Assembly (NCBI RefSeq): GCF_000473085.1
Contig: NZ_AXBA01000005.1
Span: forward strand, 1 to 64,000
Length of the DNA stretch: 64,000 nt
Source: Azorhizobium doebereinerae UFLA1-100
GTDB taxonomy: Bacteria; Pseudomonadota; Alphaproteobacteria; Rhizobiales; Xanthobacteraceae
Reading direction: 5' to 3'
The notes beneath the pieces were generated by a model. The model searched no databases and was not told the DNA's origin. It saw nothing but the letters and a program-made list of their open reading frames with translations. Made by a program: the position numbers and the translations under genes. This document shows positions 26,190-35,027 of the stretch, in pieces; the stretch's first letter is position 1, and every line of letters begins with the position of its first letter.

Positions 26190-27098
26190 ATGAACCTACC
26201 AGAGGAAAGACAGTCGGCAGCCCCGGTCAACCTGGTCCGCTGTTCCGCGGGGCATTACCACCTCCCTGGCCCGTGCCCGATCTGCGATGCCGCACCCGCG
26301 CCGCCCTTCGTGGCCGAGCGCCCGACCATCGCCGGCCCGGTGCTCAAGCCGCGCTCCTGGCTGTTCCGGTTCAACGTGATCGCGGCCTCGCTGGCGCTCC
26401 TGGCGGTGGCGGCGACCTGGGTGATGATCTTCCGTGAGCCGGCCCGGCCGCCGGCGGCGCCGCCCGCCGCTTCGGCCCCTGTCGCCGCGCCTCCGGTCCA
26501 GACCGTCCAGGCCCCGCCGGCGCCCGCCGCGCCGACGCCGATTCCGGACGCCACGCCCGAAGCGGCTCAGCCGCAGCCGGACCAGGCCGCCGCGCTCCAG
26601 GCCGCCCCGCTACCTCTGCCGCGGCCGGCGCTGCCGGCCACCGACGGGTCCGCTGTCCAGGCCGCCGACGGGTCGGCCGTTCCCCTGCAAGTGGCGCCGC
26701 AGCCGCAAGGCGGCGCGGCCCCGCCGGCGCCCCAGGCCGGCACGCCCTATCCCTGGCCGGCCAAGCCCCCGGCCGCGCCCCAGGCGCCGCAGGCCCCGCG
26801 CTCCACCCTGCCCCTGGCGCAGCGCATGGGCGTGCCGCCCAGCACGATCCAGCAGGTGCCCTGGCTGGACGGACGCACCATCCAGATCCTCGTCCGCGCC
26901 CTCGACCGGCAGCCGAACGAGACCGCCGTCATAGAAGAACGCCCCAGCGGCGACATCGTCCGTGGCCGCCTGCGCGAGGGGCCGCCGCCATGCCGCTACA
27001 TGGAGATCTATCCGGCCCAGCGCAGCAATGCCTTCGTGTTCCTGCGCTTCTGCCCTGACGCGCTCGGCCGGTGGATGGGCGAGGAAACGGGCGGCTGA
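26190..27098 (+). CDS. Membrane-anchored proline-rich protein with N-terminal zinc-ribbon-like motif
   Basis: This 302-aa protein has three parts. Residues 18-32 read CSAGHYHLPGPCPIC, a CxxxHxHxxxxCxxC pattern likely to bind one metal ion. A single membrane helix lies at about 59-81. A long alanine/proline/glutamine-rich linker (about 85-210) leads to a C-terminal domain (about 215-302) with two cysteines, in PPPCRYMEIYP and FLRFCPDALGRWM. The topology suggests a cytoplasmic metal-binding head and a periplasmic C-terminal domain. I do not recognise a named family. It lies between the ribosomal operon and the toxin-antitoxin pair, and its composition is more proline-rich than its neighbours. 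Confidence 0.7.
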   Translation: MNLPEERQSAAPVNLVRCSAGHYHLPGPCPICDAAPAPPFVAERPTIAGPVLKPRSWLFRFNVIAASLALLAVAATWVMIFREPARPPAAPPAASAPVAAPPVQTVQAPPAPAAPTPIPDATPEAAQPQPDQAAALQAAPLPLPRPALPATDGSAVQAADGSAVPLQVAPQPQGGAAPPAPQAGTPYPWPAKPPAAPQAPQAPRSTLPLAQRMGVPPSTIQQVPWLDGRTIQILVRALDRQPNETAVIEERPSGDIVRGRLREGPPPCRYMEIYPAQRSNAFVFLRFCPDALGRWMGEETGG

Positions 27099-27109
27099 CG
27101 CGCGCGCCG

Positions 27110-27877
27110 TCAGCGCCGCCAGTCGAGCGCCGCGATGCGCGGGTCGACTGCAAAGGTCGAAGGCGGAAAATCGAGCCTGCGGTCGGGAAAATCGCACACC
27201 GCCTGCACACCCGAAGGACTGAGGCGCACCCGCCAGGTCTGCCGCTCGCCCACCCATGCCTCGGAAAAGGCCCCGCAGGTCAGGACGGCCACGTTCCGCC
27301 CGCCACCCGGATCGCGCACCGAGGCATAGCGCAGGATTTCGGCTCCCCCGGTGCGAGCCGCCTCGGCGAGATCCTGACAGGGGCCGTAGTCGATCGGATG
27401 GGTCCACTGCCCGCCGTCCCGGTCCAGCGGCGGGACCGTCAGATCGAGCGCGCGGGACGAAGCGACGGAGGCCGCGAAGGCGGTGTAGTCGGCGAGGTCG
27501 CGCGGCCAGGGCGTGCCGGGCGATTCAGCGAAGAACAGCAGGCGGTAGAAAGCCATCTCCGCCACCGCCGTTTCCGCCGTCTCGGCAGCGTAATAGACCC
27601 CCGGCGTCCGCCCCGCGCGGCGAAAGCGGGAGCCGTGCGGATACGGCGGCTCGTAGCGGAAGGGCGAGGCCAGGAGATAGGGCAGGTGGGCGCATTCCGC
27701 CGGCACCTTCGGCTTGGTGTCCTCGATGAGGTCTTCCAGCAGTGCCTGCTCGGCCAGCGTGTCCACCAGCTTCAGGGTCGAGACGCGATGCTGCGCCTCC
27801 ACCAGCCGCCAGACGCGCCCGGCATAGGGCCGCGCCTCAGACGCGAGCGCGGCGGGCGTCCAGATAGGCGATGACAT
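27110..27877 (-). CDS. RES domain toxin of a RES/Xre type II toxin-antitoxin system
   Basis: RES toxins degrade NAD+ or ADP-ribosylate targets, in all studied cases with a mART-like fold. This 255-aa protein has the naming residues: arginine in RVWRLVEAQHR, glutamate in YYAAETAETAVAEM, and serine in RYASVRDPGGGRNVAVL. The start at 27877 overlaps the 3' end of the antitoxin gene by 41 bp, as is usual for co-translated pairs. The antitoxin is expected to bind across its active site. It is convergent with the zinc-ribbon-like gene, with the stops 11 bp apart. Confidence 0.85.
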   Translation of the reverse strand: MSSPIWTPAALASEARPYAGRVWRLVEAQHRVSTLKLVDTLAEQALLEDLIEDTKPKVPAECAHLPYLLASPFRYEPPYPHGSRFRRAGRTPGVYYAAETAETAVAEMAFYRLLFFAESPGTPWPRDLADYTAFAASVASSRALDLTVPPLDRDGGQWTHPIDYGPCQDLAEAARTGGAEILRYASVRDPGGGRNVAVLTCGAFSEAWVGERQTWRVRLSPSGVQAVCDFPDRRLDFPPSTFAVDPRIAALDWRR

Positions 27878-28226
27878 CGACAAGACCGGAAATTGTGCGG
27901 ATGCGCTGGGCGGGGATGCCGCCGAGCGCCGTGTTCTCGGCCTGCATCCAGGCCCGCGCCGCCGCGGCGTCGCCGCCGACGATGGCATCGAGCGCGCGGA
28001 ACAGCCGGACAAACAGGACGGCGAGTTCGAACGGCTTGCTGCCGGCATCGAGCGTGTAGTCCGCCTTGCGCATGCGCGACACGCTGGCCTCCGACACGCC
28101 GATCACCTCGGCGAGCAGGCGGGCGGTGACGCCGAGCGCGTCCGCGGCGCGGATTACCGCCTTAGTGATGACGGCCCCCGCCTCCGGCCGGCCCGCCGGG
28201 GCAAGGGGAGAGGAGAGGAGGGACAT
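27837..28226 (-). CDS. Xre/MbcA/ParS-type antitoxin (DUF2384)
   Basis: This 129-aa protein combines a Xre-like helix-turn-helix (about residues 28-60, ADALGVTARLLAEVIGVSEASVSRM) with the C-terminal DUF2384 toxin-binding region (LFRALDAIVGGDAAAARAWM and IPAQRIRTISGLVDVIAYLD). This is the standard antitoxin of RES toxins. It precedes the toxin gene, as in the Pseudomonas xre-res systems. ATG 28226 is chosen by domain fit; no strong ribosome site is seen. A short palindrome upstream may be its operator. Confidence 0.85.
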   Translation of the reverse strand: MSLLSSPLAPAGRPEAGAVITKAVIRAADALGVTARLLAEVIGVSEASVSRMRKADYTLDAGSKPFELAVLFVRLFRALDAIVGGDAAAARAWMQAENTALGGIPAQRIRTISGLVDVIAYLDARRARV

Positions 28227-28248
28227 TCGGCAGCGCCTGCTCAATCTG

Positions 28249-28260
28249 TTTCTACAGAAA
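28249..28260. promoter_or_regulatory. Candidate operator of the RES/Xre pair
   Basis: TTTCTACAGAAA is a dyad with 5-bp arms in an AT-rich pocket 23 bp upstream of the antitoxin start. Xre antitoxins repress their own promoters by binding such palindromes. The assignment is by position only. Confidence 0.4.
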
Positions 28261-28354
28261 ATATCATAACTGATTTTTTCCAAGGAGACTACCTATGCTC
28301 ACCTCGCATCTCCACCATGCCCATCGGGACGGGGGGTCCGGCCGGGGCCTGTCC

Positions 28355-28383
28355 TTGACTTCCCTTGCCGCGCGGTGTCTCTG
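28355..28383 (+). promoter_or_regulatory. Weak candidate promoter for fabD
   Basis: A consensus-like -35 TTGACT (28355-28360) is followed at the right distance only by TCTCTG (28378-28383), which is a poor -10. It lies 33 bp upstream of the fabD start. Confidence 0.3.
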
Positions 28384-28415
28384 CCCCGCCAAATTTGAGC
28401 GGCAGGGAGCGCGCC

Positions 28416-29372
28416 ATGAGCACAGCCTTTATTTTCCCCGGCCAGGGCAGCCAGGCCGTCGGCATGGGCAAGGCGCTGGCGGAAACCTACGCCGCCGCCC
28501 GCGAGGTCTTCGCCGAGGTGGACGCCGCGCTCGGCGAGCATCTCACCCGCATCATGTGGGAAGGCCCGGCGGAGGAACTGACCCTCACCGCCAATGCCCA
28601 GCCCGCCTTGATGGCCACCTCGCTCGCCGCCTTGCGCGTGCTGGAAGCCGAGGCCGGCCTTGTCCTTTCCCGCGATGCCGCCTTCGTCGCCGGCCATTCG
28701 CTGGGGGAGTATTCCGCCCTCGCCGCCGCCGGCACGCTGTCCATTTCGGATGCCGCCCGACTGCTGCGCATCCGCGGCCGGGCCATGCAGGATGCGGTGC
28801 CGGCCGGCGCCGGCGCCATGGCTGCCTTGCTGGGGCTCGATTATGAGCAGGCCGTCGCCGTGGCCGCCGAGGCGGCGGAGGACGATGTCTGCGAAGCGGC
28901 CAACGACAATGCGGGCGGCCAGGTCGTGGTCTCCGGCCACCTGAAGGCAGTGGAGCGCGCCATCGAGATCGCCAAGGCGAAGGGTGCCTCCCGCGCCATC
29001 CTGCTGCCCGTGTCCGCCCCCTTCCATTGCCGGCTGATGGAGCCGGCGGCGGAGGCCATGGCGGCGGCGCTGGCCGAAGTGACGGTCAACGCCCCGTGCG
29101 TGCCGGTGGTCGCCAATGTCCGCGCGTCCCCCGTGACCGACCCGGTCGAGATCGTGCGCCTGCTGGTGGAGCAGGTGACCGGAACGGTGCGCTGGCGCGA
29201 ATCGGTGGTGTATATGGCGGGCGCCGGCGTCCGGCGCACCGTCGAGGTGGGCGCGGGCAAGGTGCTCTCCGGCCTCGTGCGCCGTATCGCCAAGGATATT
29301 CAGGTGGCCGCCGTCGGCACGCCTGAGGATGTCGCCGCTTTCATCGCCGCCAAGGCCGCACCGGCGGCCTGA
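28416..29372 (+). CDS. fabD: Malonyl-CoA:ACP transacylase
   Basis: FabD loads malonate from CoA onto acyl carrier protein to feed fatty-acid elongation. It is 318 aa. The nucleophile is Ser95 in GHSLGEYSALAAAG, the catalytic histidine is His204 in APFHCRL, and the N-terminal FIFPGQGSQ is the family signature. AGGGAGC precedes the ATG at 28416. It opens the plus-strand cluster fabD-fabG-acpP-fabF-mltG-yicC-gmk. fabG follows after 52 bp. Confidence 0.96.
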   Translation: MSTAFIFPGQGSQAVGMGKALAETYAAAREVFAEVDAALGEHLTRIMWEGPAEELTLTANAQPALMATSLAALRVLEAEAGLVLSRDAAFVAGHSLGEYSALAAAGTLSISDAARLLRIRGRAMQDAVPAGAGAMAALLGLDYEQAVAVAAEAAEDDVCEAANDNAGGQVVVSGHLKAVERAIEIAKAKGASRAILLPVSAPFHCRLMEPAAEAMAAALAEVTVNAPCVPVVANVRASPVTDPVEIVRLLVEQVTGTVRWRESVVYMAGAGVRRTVEVGAGKVLSGLVRRIAKDIQVAAVGTPEDVAAFIAAKAAPAA

Positions 29373-29424
29373 CCGTCCCCTTCCGCGCCCGAGCGGCGCT
29401 CCCCTTTCGTTGTAAGGACACTCC

Positions 29425-30162
29425 ATGTTCGATCTGAGCGGCAAGACCGCGCTCGTCACCGGCGCCACCGGCGGCCTCGGCGGGGCCATCGCCAAGTCGC
29501 TGCACGCCCAGGGCGCCACGGTGGCCATCTCCGGCACCCGGCGGGAGGCGCTGGAGGCGCTGGCCGCCGAGCTGAAGGACCGCGTCCACGTGCTGCCCTG
29601 CAACCTCGGCGTCGCCGAGGAGGTGGAGAAGCTGGTGCCGGACGCGGAAGCGGCCATGGGCGTGCTGGACATTCTCGTCAACAATGCCGGCATCACCCGC
29701 GACAACATCTTCATGCGCCTGAAGGACGAGGACTGGGAGCAGGTTCTGAACGTGAACCTCACCTCGGCCTTCCGCCTCTCGCGGGCGGCGGTGCGCGCCA
29801 TGATGCGGCGCCGCACCGGGCGCATCATCTCGATCACCTCCATCGTCGGCGTCACGGGCAATGCCGGCCAGGGCAATTATGCCGCCGCCAAGGCGGGCAT
29901 GATCGGCATGTCCAAGTCGCTGGCCCAGGAAGTGGCAAGCCGCGGCGTGACCGTGAACTGCATCGCGCCGGGCTTCATCGCGACGCCCATGACCGACGCA
30001 CTGAACGACAAGCAGCGGGAGGGCATCCTGAAGTCCGTGCCCGCCGCGCGCCTCGGCACGCCGGAGGACATTGCGGCGGCCTGCGTCTATCTGGCTTCGG
30101 ATGAAGCCGCCTACGTGACGGGGCAGACCTTGCACGTGAACGGCGGCATGGCGATGATCTGA
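29425..30162 (+). CDS. fabG: 3-oxoacyl-ACP reductase
   Basis: FabG reduces 3-oxoacyl-ACP with NADPH in the elongation cycle. It is 245 aa. The cofactor motif is TGATGGLG, the structural motif NNAG, and the catalytic residues are Ser139, Tyr152 and Lys156 in NYAAAKAG. Its position between fabD and acpP supports the fatty-acid role over other SDR functions. It is co-transcribed with fabD. Confidence 0.95.
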   Translation: MFDLSGKTALVTGATGGLGGAIAKSLHAQGATVAISGTRREALEALAAELKDRVHVLPCNLGVAEEVEKLVPDAEAAMGVLDILVNNAGITRDNIFMRLKDEDWEQVLNVNLTSAFRLSRAAVRAMMRRRTGRIISITSIVGVTGNAGQGNYAAAKAGMIGMSKSLAQEVASRGVTVNCIAPGFIATPMTDALNDKQREGILKSVPAARLGTPEDIAAACVYLASDEAAYVTGQTLHVNGGMAMI

Positions 30163-30239
30163 TCCGGCCTCCCGGCGTTTGCAAGGGTTTGCCCCTGCGG
30201 CGGGCCTGCTGGCAAAGGCCCGGGAAGTATGTTAACGAG

Positions 30240-30261
30240 CCGCTCGAACTGGTCCGAGCGG
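30240..30261. other. Hairpin in the fabG-acpP gap
   Basis: CCGCTCG (30240-30246) and CGAGCGG (30255-30261) form a 7-bp stem with an 8-nt loop. It lies in the 243-bp gap between fabG and acpP without a T-run. It may be part of the acpP leader or an RNA processing site that lets acpP be expressed above its neighbours. Confidence 0.5.
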
Positions 30262-30405
30262 TGGATTTGGATCTACGTGAGAACGGACCACCTGCGGCGT
30301 TTCGAGACGTGGCGCGCGCAGGGGGCTGGGCACAGCGGCTGAAAGGCATTATGCCGTCCTCCAGCCGCCGGACGGCAACTTATTTCAGACAACGAGGGTG
30401 CATCG

Positions 30406-30642
30406 ATGAGTGACATCGCCGAGCGGGTGAAGAAGATTGTCGCGGAGCATCTTGGGGTTGAGCCCGAGAAGGTGACTGAGAACGCCAGCTTCATCGACGA
30501 TCTCGGCGCCGACAGCCTCGACACCGTGGAACTCGTGATGGCCTTCGAAGAGGCCTTCAACACCGAGATCCCGGACGACGCGGCCGAGACCATCCTGACG
30601 GTGGGCGACGCCATCAAGTTCCTGGAAAAGAACGCCGCCTGA
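30406..30642 (+). CDS. acpP: Acyl carrier protein
   Basis: ACP carries growing acyl chains on a 4'-phosphopantetheine arm. It is 78 aa and strongly acidic. The attachment site is Ser37 in [14 protein letters not shown], and the rest ([24 protein letters not shown]) is nearly invariant in the group. The ATG follows CGAGGGTGC. It also supplies acyl chains for lipid A, linking this cluster to the LPS genes further on. Confidence 0.98.
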   Translation: MSDIAERVKKIVAEHLGVEPEKVTENASFIDDLGADSLDTVELVMAFEEAFNTEIPDDAAETILTVGDAIKFLEKNAA

Positions 30643-30721
30643 CGGCCGACCGAAGCTGACTGACGGCCGCGGGGCCCAAAGCCGCCGCGGCCGTCGTCAT
30701 GATGGTTCCGGAGTTCTCCTC

Positions 30722-31984
30722 ATGAGACGTGTTGTCGTCACCGGCCTCGGCATGGTGACGCCGCTCGCCTGCGGCGTCGAGCCGACCTGGCGGCGGCTGC
30801 TGGCCGGCGAGAGCGGTGCCAGCCGTGTCGCGCATTTCGATGTGTCCGACCTGCCCTGCAAGATCGCGGCGAGCGTGCCGCGCGGCGATGGCAGCGACGG
30901 CAGCTTCAATGCCGACGACTGGATGGAGCCCAAAGAGCAGCGCAAGGTGGACGAGTTCATCGTCTTCGCCATGGCCGCTGCCAAGCAGGCTCTGGACGAC
31001 GCCGGCTGGCATCCCTCGTCCTACGAGGACCAGATCAATACCGGCGTCCTCATCGGCTCCGGCATCGGCGGCATCGAGGGCATCGCGGAAACCTCGCTGG
31101 TGATGAAGGAAAAGGGCCCGCGCCGCGTGTCGCCCTTCTTCATCCCCGGCCGGCTGATCAATCTCGCCGGCGGCTACGTGTCCATCGCCCACGGCCTCAA
31201 GGGCCCCAATCACGCCGTGGTCACGGCCTGCTCGACCGGGGCGCATGCCATCGGCGACGCCGGCCGGCTGATCGCGCTCGGCGATGCCGACGTGATGGTG
31301 GCCGGCGGCACCGAATCGCCCGTCAACCGCCTCGCGCTCGCGGGATTCGCCGCCTGCAAGGCGCTGGTCACCGCCTTCAATGACGATCCGACCCACGCCT
31401 CCCGGCCCTATGACAAGGACCGCGACGGCTTCCTGATGGGCGAAGGCGCCGGCGTCGTCGTCCTTGAGGAGTTGGAGCACGCCAAGGCGCGCGGCGCCAA
31501 GATCTACGCCGAGCTGACCGGCTACGGCCTCTCCGGCGATGCCTTCCACATCACCGCGCCGTCCCCGGACGGCGACGGCGCGTTCCGCTGCATGAGCGCC
31601 GCCCTGAAGCGGGCCGGCGTCAGCGCGGGCGACGTGGACTACATCAACGCCCATGGTACCTCCACCATGGCGGACGAGATCGAACTGCGCGCGGTGGAGC
31701 GCCTGCTGGGCAACACCGCCGCGCAGACCTCCATGTCCTCCACCAAGTCCTCCATCGGCCATCTGCTGGGCGCGGCGGGCGCGGTGGAAGCGATCTTCTC
31801 GGTACTGGCCATCCGCGACCAGGTGGCCCCGGCGACGCTCAACCTGGACAACCCGTCCGTCGAGACGCCGATCGACCTGGTGCCGCTGAAGCCCAAGGCG
31901 CGTAAGATCGACGTGGTGCTGTCCAACTCGTTCGGGTTCGGCGGCACCAATGCATCGCTGGTTTTCCGGCGCCTCGACGCCTGA
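30722..31984 (+). CDS. fabF: 3-oxoacyl-ACP synthase II
   Basis: FabF condenses malonyl-ACP with acyl-ACP. It is 420 aa with the C-H-H triad: Cys170 in TACSTGAHAI, His311 in INAHGTST and His347 in SSIGHLLGAAG. The start RRVVVTGLGMVTPLA is the family N-terminus. It follows acpP by 79 bp. A stable hairpin after the stop separates it from mltG. Confidence 0.97.
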   Translation: MRRVVVTGLGMVTPLACGVEPTWRRLLAGESGASRVAHFDVSDLPCKIAASVPRGDGSDGSFNADDWMEPKEQRKVDEFIVFAMAAAKQALDDAGWHPSSYEDQINTGVLIGSGIGGIEGIAETSLVMKEKGPRRVSPFFIPGRLINLAGGYVSIAHGLKGPNHAVVTACSTGAHAIGDAGRLIALGDADVMVAGGTESPVNRLALAGFAACKALVTAFNDDPTHASRPYDKDRDGFLMGEGAGVVVLEELEHAKARGAKIYAELTGYGLSGDAFHITAPSPDGDGAFRCMSAALKRAGVSAGDVDYINAHGTSTMADEIELRAVERLLGNTAAQTSMSSTKSSIGHLLGAAGAVEAIFSVLAIRDQVAPATLNLDNPSVETPIDLVPLKPKARKIDVVLSNSFGFGGTNASLVFRRLDA

Positions 31985-31992
31985 GCTTGCGT

Positions 31993-32023
31993 GGCGCCCG
32001 CGCCTTCGAAGGCGCGGGACGCC
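31993..32023. other. Strong hairpin between fabF and mltG
   Basis: A 12-bp GC stem (31993-32004 with 32011-32023, one bulged A) closes the loop TTCGAA, 9 bp after the fabF stop. There is no T-run, so it may protect the 3' end of fab mRNA or partly attenuate read-through into mltG. Confidence 0.6.
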
Positions 32024-32159
32024 GTGTCGCCATATTTCGCGTTAGCCTCTGGCGCGCCGCTGGTGGCGGCTTCGCCCCGTTCTGGCGCGGGGCGGCGCAC
32101 CGGCGGCGCCGCATGTCCAGCGGAGCCGATCCCCGCGCAACTTCCGAGGAACATCCGCG

Positions 32160-33374
32160 ATGGTGCAGCCTGAGCCGAAGCCCAAGCGGCGCAAGCGGGG
32201 GCAGAACCACCCCGCCGTCGTCATCGGAAGCGCCATCTTCACCCTGCTGCTGTTCGTCGGCGTGGGCGGCGGGCTCGCCGCCTGGTACGGCCGGCAAGCG
32301 TTCGAGGGGCCGGGGCCGCTGGCCGCGGAGAAGAACGTCGTGGTGCCGCGCGGCCAGGGTCTGCGCGATATCGCCGACCTGCTGGAGCGCCAGGGCGTCA
32401 TCAGCAACTGGATGGTGTTCGTGGTCGGCCACCAGATGACCCACCGGGGCGAACCGCTCCAGGCCGGCGAATATGTCTTCAAGCCCCAGGTCACCATGGG
32501 CAGCGTGCTGGACGCCATGACCGCCGGCAAGGTGGTGCAGCACCAGATCACCCTGCCCGAGGGCCTCACCAGCCAGCAGATGGTGGACCGCCTGAACGAG
32601 AGCGACCTGCTCACGGGTTCCATCCGCGTCCCGCTGGAGGGCACGCTGCTGCCCGAGACCTACGCGGTGGTGCGTGGCCAGCCGCGCCAGGACATCCTGA
32701 AGCGCATGGCGGCGGACCAGCAGAAGCTGGTGGCCGACCTGTGGGCGAAGCGCGCCCCCGACCTGCCGCTCAAGTCCCCCGAGGAAATGATCATCCTGGC
32801 CTCCATCGTGGAGAAGGAGACCTCCAAGCCGGACGAGCGCCCGCACGTGGCCGCCGTGTTCCTCAACCGGCTGTCCAAGAAGATGAAGCTCCAGTCGGAC
32901 CCGACGATCATCTACGGCATCGTGGGCGGCAAGGGCTCGCTGGGACGGCCGATCTCGCGCACCGACATCGTCACGCCGACGCCCTACAACACCTATGCCA
33001 TCGACGGCCTGCCGCCCGGCCCCATCGGCAATCCCGGCAAGGCGTCGCTGGCCGCCGTCGCCAATCCGATCAAGTCCAAGGACCTCTATTTCGTCGCCGA
33101 CGGCACCGGCGGCCACGTCTTCGCCGAGACCCTGGACCAGCACAACCGCAATGTCGCCCGCTGGCGGGAGATCGAGGCGGAGGCCAAGGCCAAGGCCGCC
33201 GCCCAGCCGGCCGCCGCCCCCTCGGGCGCGCCGCCGGCCCCCGCTTCCACCCCGCCCGCCCCCTCGGGCGGCACGGGGGCGGCCCCGGCCGCGCAGGACC
33301 CCGCCGCAGGCGCCTCCTCGCCCGCCACGCCGCGCGCCGGCACCGTGCCTGCCCCCGCCAAGCCCGCCAACTGA
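32160..33374 (+). CDS. mltG: Endolytic murein transglycosylase MltG with Ala/Pro-rich tail
   Basis: MltG cuts nascent glycan strands at the inner membrane and sets glycan length. It is 404 aa. A basic N-terminus is followed by one membrane helix (about residues 20-45). The YceG domain carries the catalytic glutamate in IILASIVEKETSKPDERP and the motif LQSDPTIIYGI. The C-terminal 65 residues are almost only alanine, proline, serine and glycine, a tail absent from E. coli MltG. The ATG at 32160 fits the family. It precedes yicC and gmk, the usual order. Confidence 0.94.
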   Translation: MVQPEPKPKRRKRGQNHPAVVIGSAIFTLLLFVGVGGGLAAWYGRQAFEGPGPLAAEKNVVVPRGQGLRDIADLLERQGVISNWMVFVVGHQMTHRGEPLQAGEYVFKPQVTMGSVLDAMTAGKVVQHQITLPEGLTSQQMVDRLNESDLLTGSIRVPLEGTLLPETYAVVRGQPRQDILKRMAADQQKLVADLWAKRAPDLPLKSPEEMIILASIVEKETSKPDERPHVAAVFLNRLSKKMKLQSDPTIIYGIVGGKGSLGRPISRTDIVTPTPYNTYAIDGLPPGPIGNPGKASLAAVANPIKSKDLYFVADGTGGHVFAETLDQHNRNVARWREIEAEAKAKAAAQPAAAPSGAPPAPASTPPAPSGGTGAAPAAQDPAAGASSPATPRAGTVPAPAKPAN

Positions 33375-33408
33375 TCCGGCGAGACCGGCCCGCACCGAAA
33401 GATCCGCT

Positions 33409-34296
33409 ATGTCCCTCGCCAGCATGACCGGCTTCGCCCGCGCCCACGGCCTCACCGGCGCCTGGCGCTGGACCTGGGAGGTGCGCTCAGTCAACGCCAA
33501 GGGTCTGGACCTGCGCCTGCGCCTGCCCAGCGGCTTCGATGCCCTTGACGCCGCCGCCCGCGCCGCCGCCACCAAGGCGCTCTCGCGCGGCTCGGTCTCC
33601 GGCACCTTCACGGTGACCCGCGAAGGCGATTCCCTCTCCGTCGGCCTCAACAAGGAGGCGCTGCGCGCCCTCTATGCCGCCACCCGCGAGGCCGCCGCCG
33701 ATCTCGGCAGCGCCCCGCCGGCGCTCGACGCGCTGTTGAACGTGAAGGGCATCGTCGAGGTGATCGAGGCCGAGCAGACCGAGGCCGACCGCGACGCCAT
33801 CTCCCGTGACGCGGCCGCCGGCTTCGGGCGGGCGCTGCACGACCTCTCGCTCATGCGGCGCGGAGAAGGCGCCGCCCTGCGTGCGGTGCTGGGCGAGCGG
33901 CTCGATGCCATCGCCCGGCTGATCACCGCCGCCGAGGCCCTGCCGGAGCGCAAGCTGGAGGCCATCAAGGCCCGCCTCGCCGAGCAGGTGCGCGCTCTGG
34001 CCGACATCCACGCCGCCCTCGATCCCGACCGCCTGCACCAGGAAGCGGTGCTGCTCGCCACCAAGGCCGACGTGCGCGAGGAACTCGACCGCCTCACCGC
34101 CCATGTGGCCGCCGCCCGCGACCTGCTCGCCCAGGGCGGGCCGGTAGGCCGCAAGCTCGACTTCCTCGCCCAGGAGTTCAACCGCGAGGCAAACACCCTG
34201 TGCTCGAAGTCGAATGCGGTTGCGCTGACACAGATCGGGCTTGACCTGAAGCTTCTGGTGGATCAGTTCCGCGAGCAGATCGCGAACATCGAGTAG
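33409..34296 (+). CDS. yicC: YicC/YloC family endoribonuclease
   Basis: This 295-aa cytoplasmic protein has the N-terminal YicC domain (ASMTGFARA, VRSVNAKGLDLRLRLP) and the C-terminal DUF1732 domain (EALPERKLEAIKARL, then KLDFLAQEFNREANTLCSKSN). YicC of E. coli and YloC of B. subtilis are metal-dependent endoribonucleases; in E. coli it acts on the small RNA RyhB. It lies 34 bp after mltG and 14 bp before gmk, so it belongs to the same transcript. Confidence 0.93.
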   Translation: MSLASMTGFARAHGLTGAWRWTWEVRSVNAKGLDLRLRLPSGFDALDAAARAAATKALSRGSVSGTFTVTREGDSLSVGLNKEALRALYAATREAAADLGSAPPALDALLNVKGIVEVIEAEQTEADRDAISRDAAAGFGRALHDLSLMRRGEGAALRAVLGERLDAIARLITAAEALPERKLEAIKARLAEQVRALADIHAALDPDRLHQEAVLLATKADVREELDRLTAHVAAARDLLAQGGPVGRKLDFLAQEFNREANTLCSKSNAVALTQIGLDLKLLVDQFREQIANIE

Positions 34297-34310
34297 AGAC
34301 CCGCCCGCCC

Positions 34311-34997
<687 letters not shown>

Positions 34998-35027
34998 GCC
35001 GCCCGCGCTGCCGGCCCCGAAGGAGCT

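Noticed and set aside
28295-28846. An open frame starting at 28295 with a good AAGGAG site
   Set aside because: The ribosome site is real-looking, but the frame runs deep into fabD out of phase and encodes an arginine-rich shadow. A very short leader peptide cannot be excluded, but there is no stop soon enough to support it.
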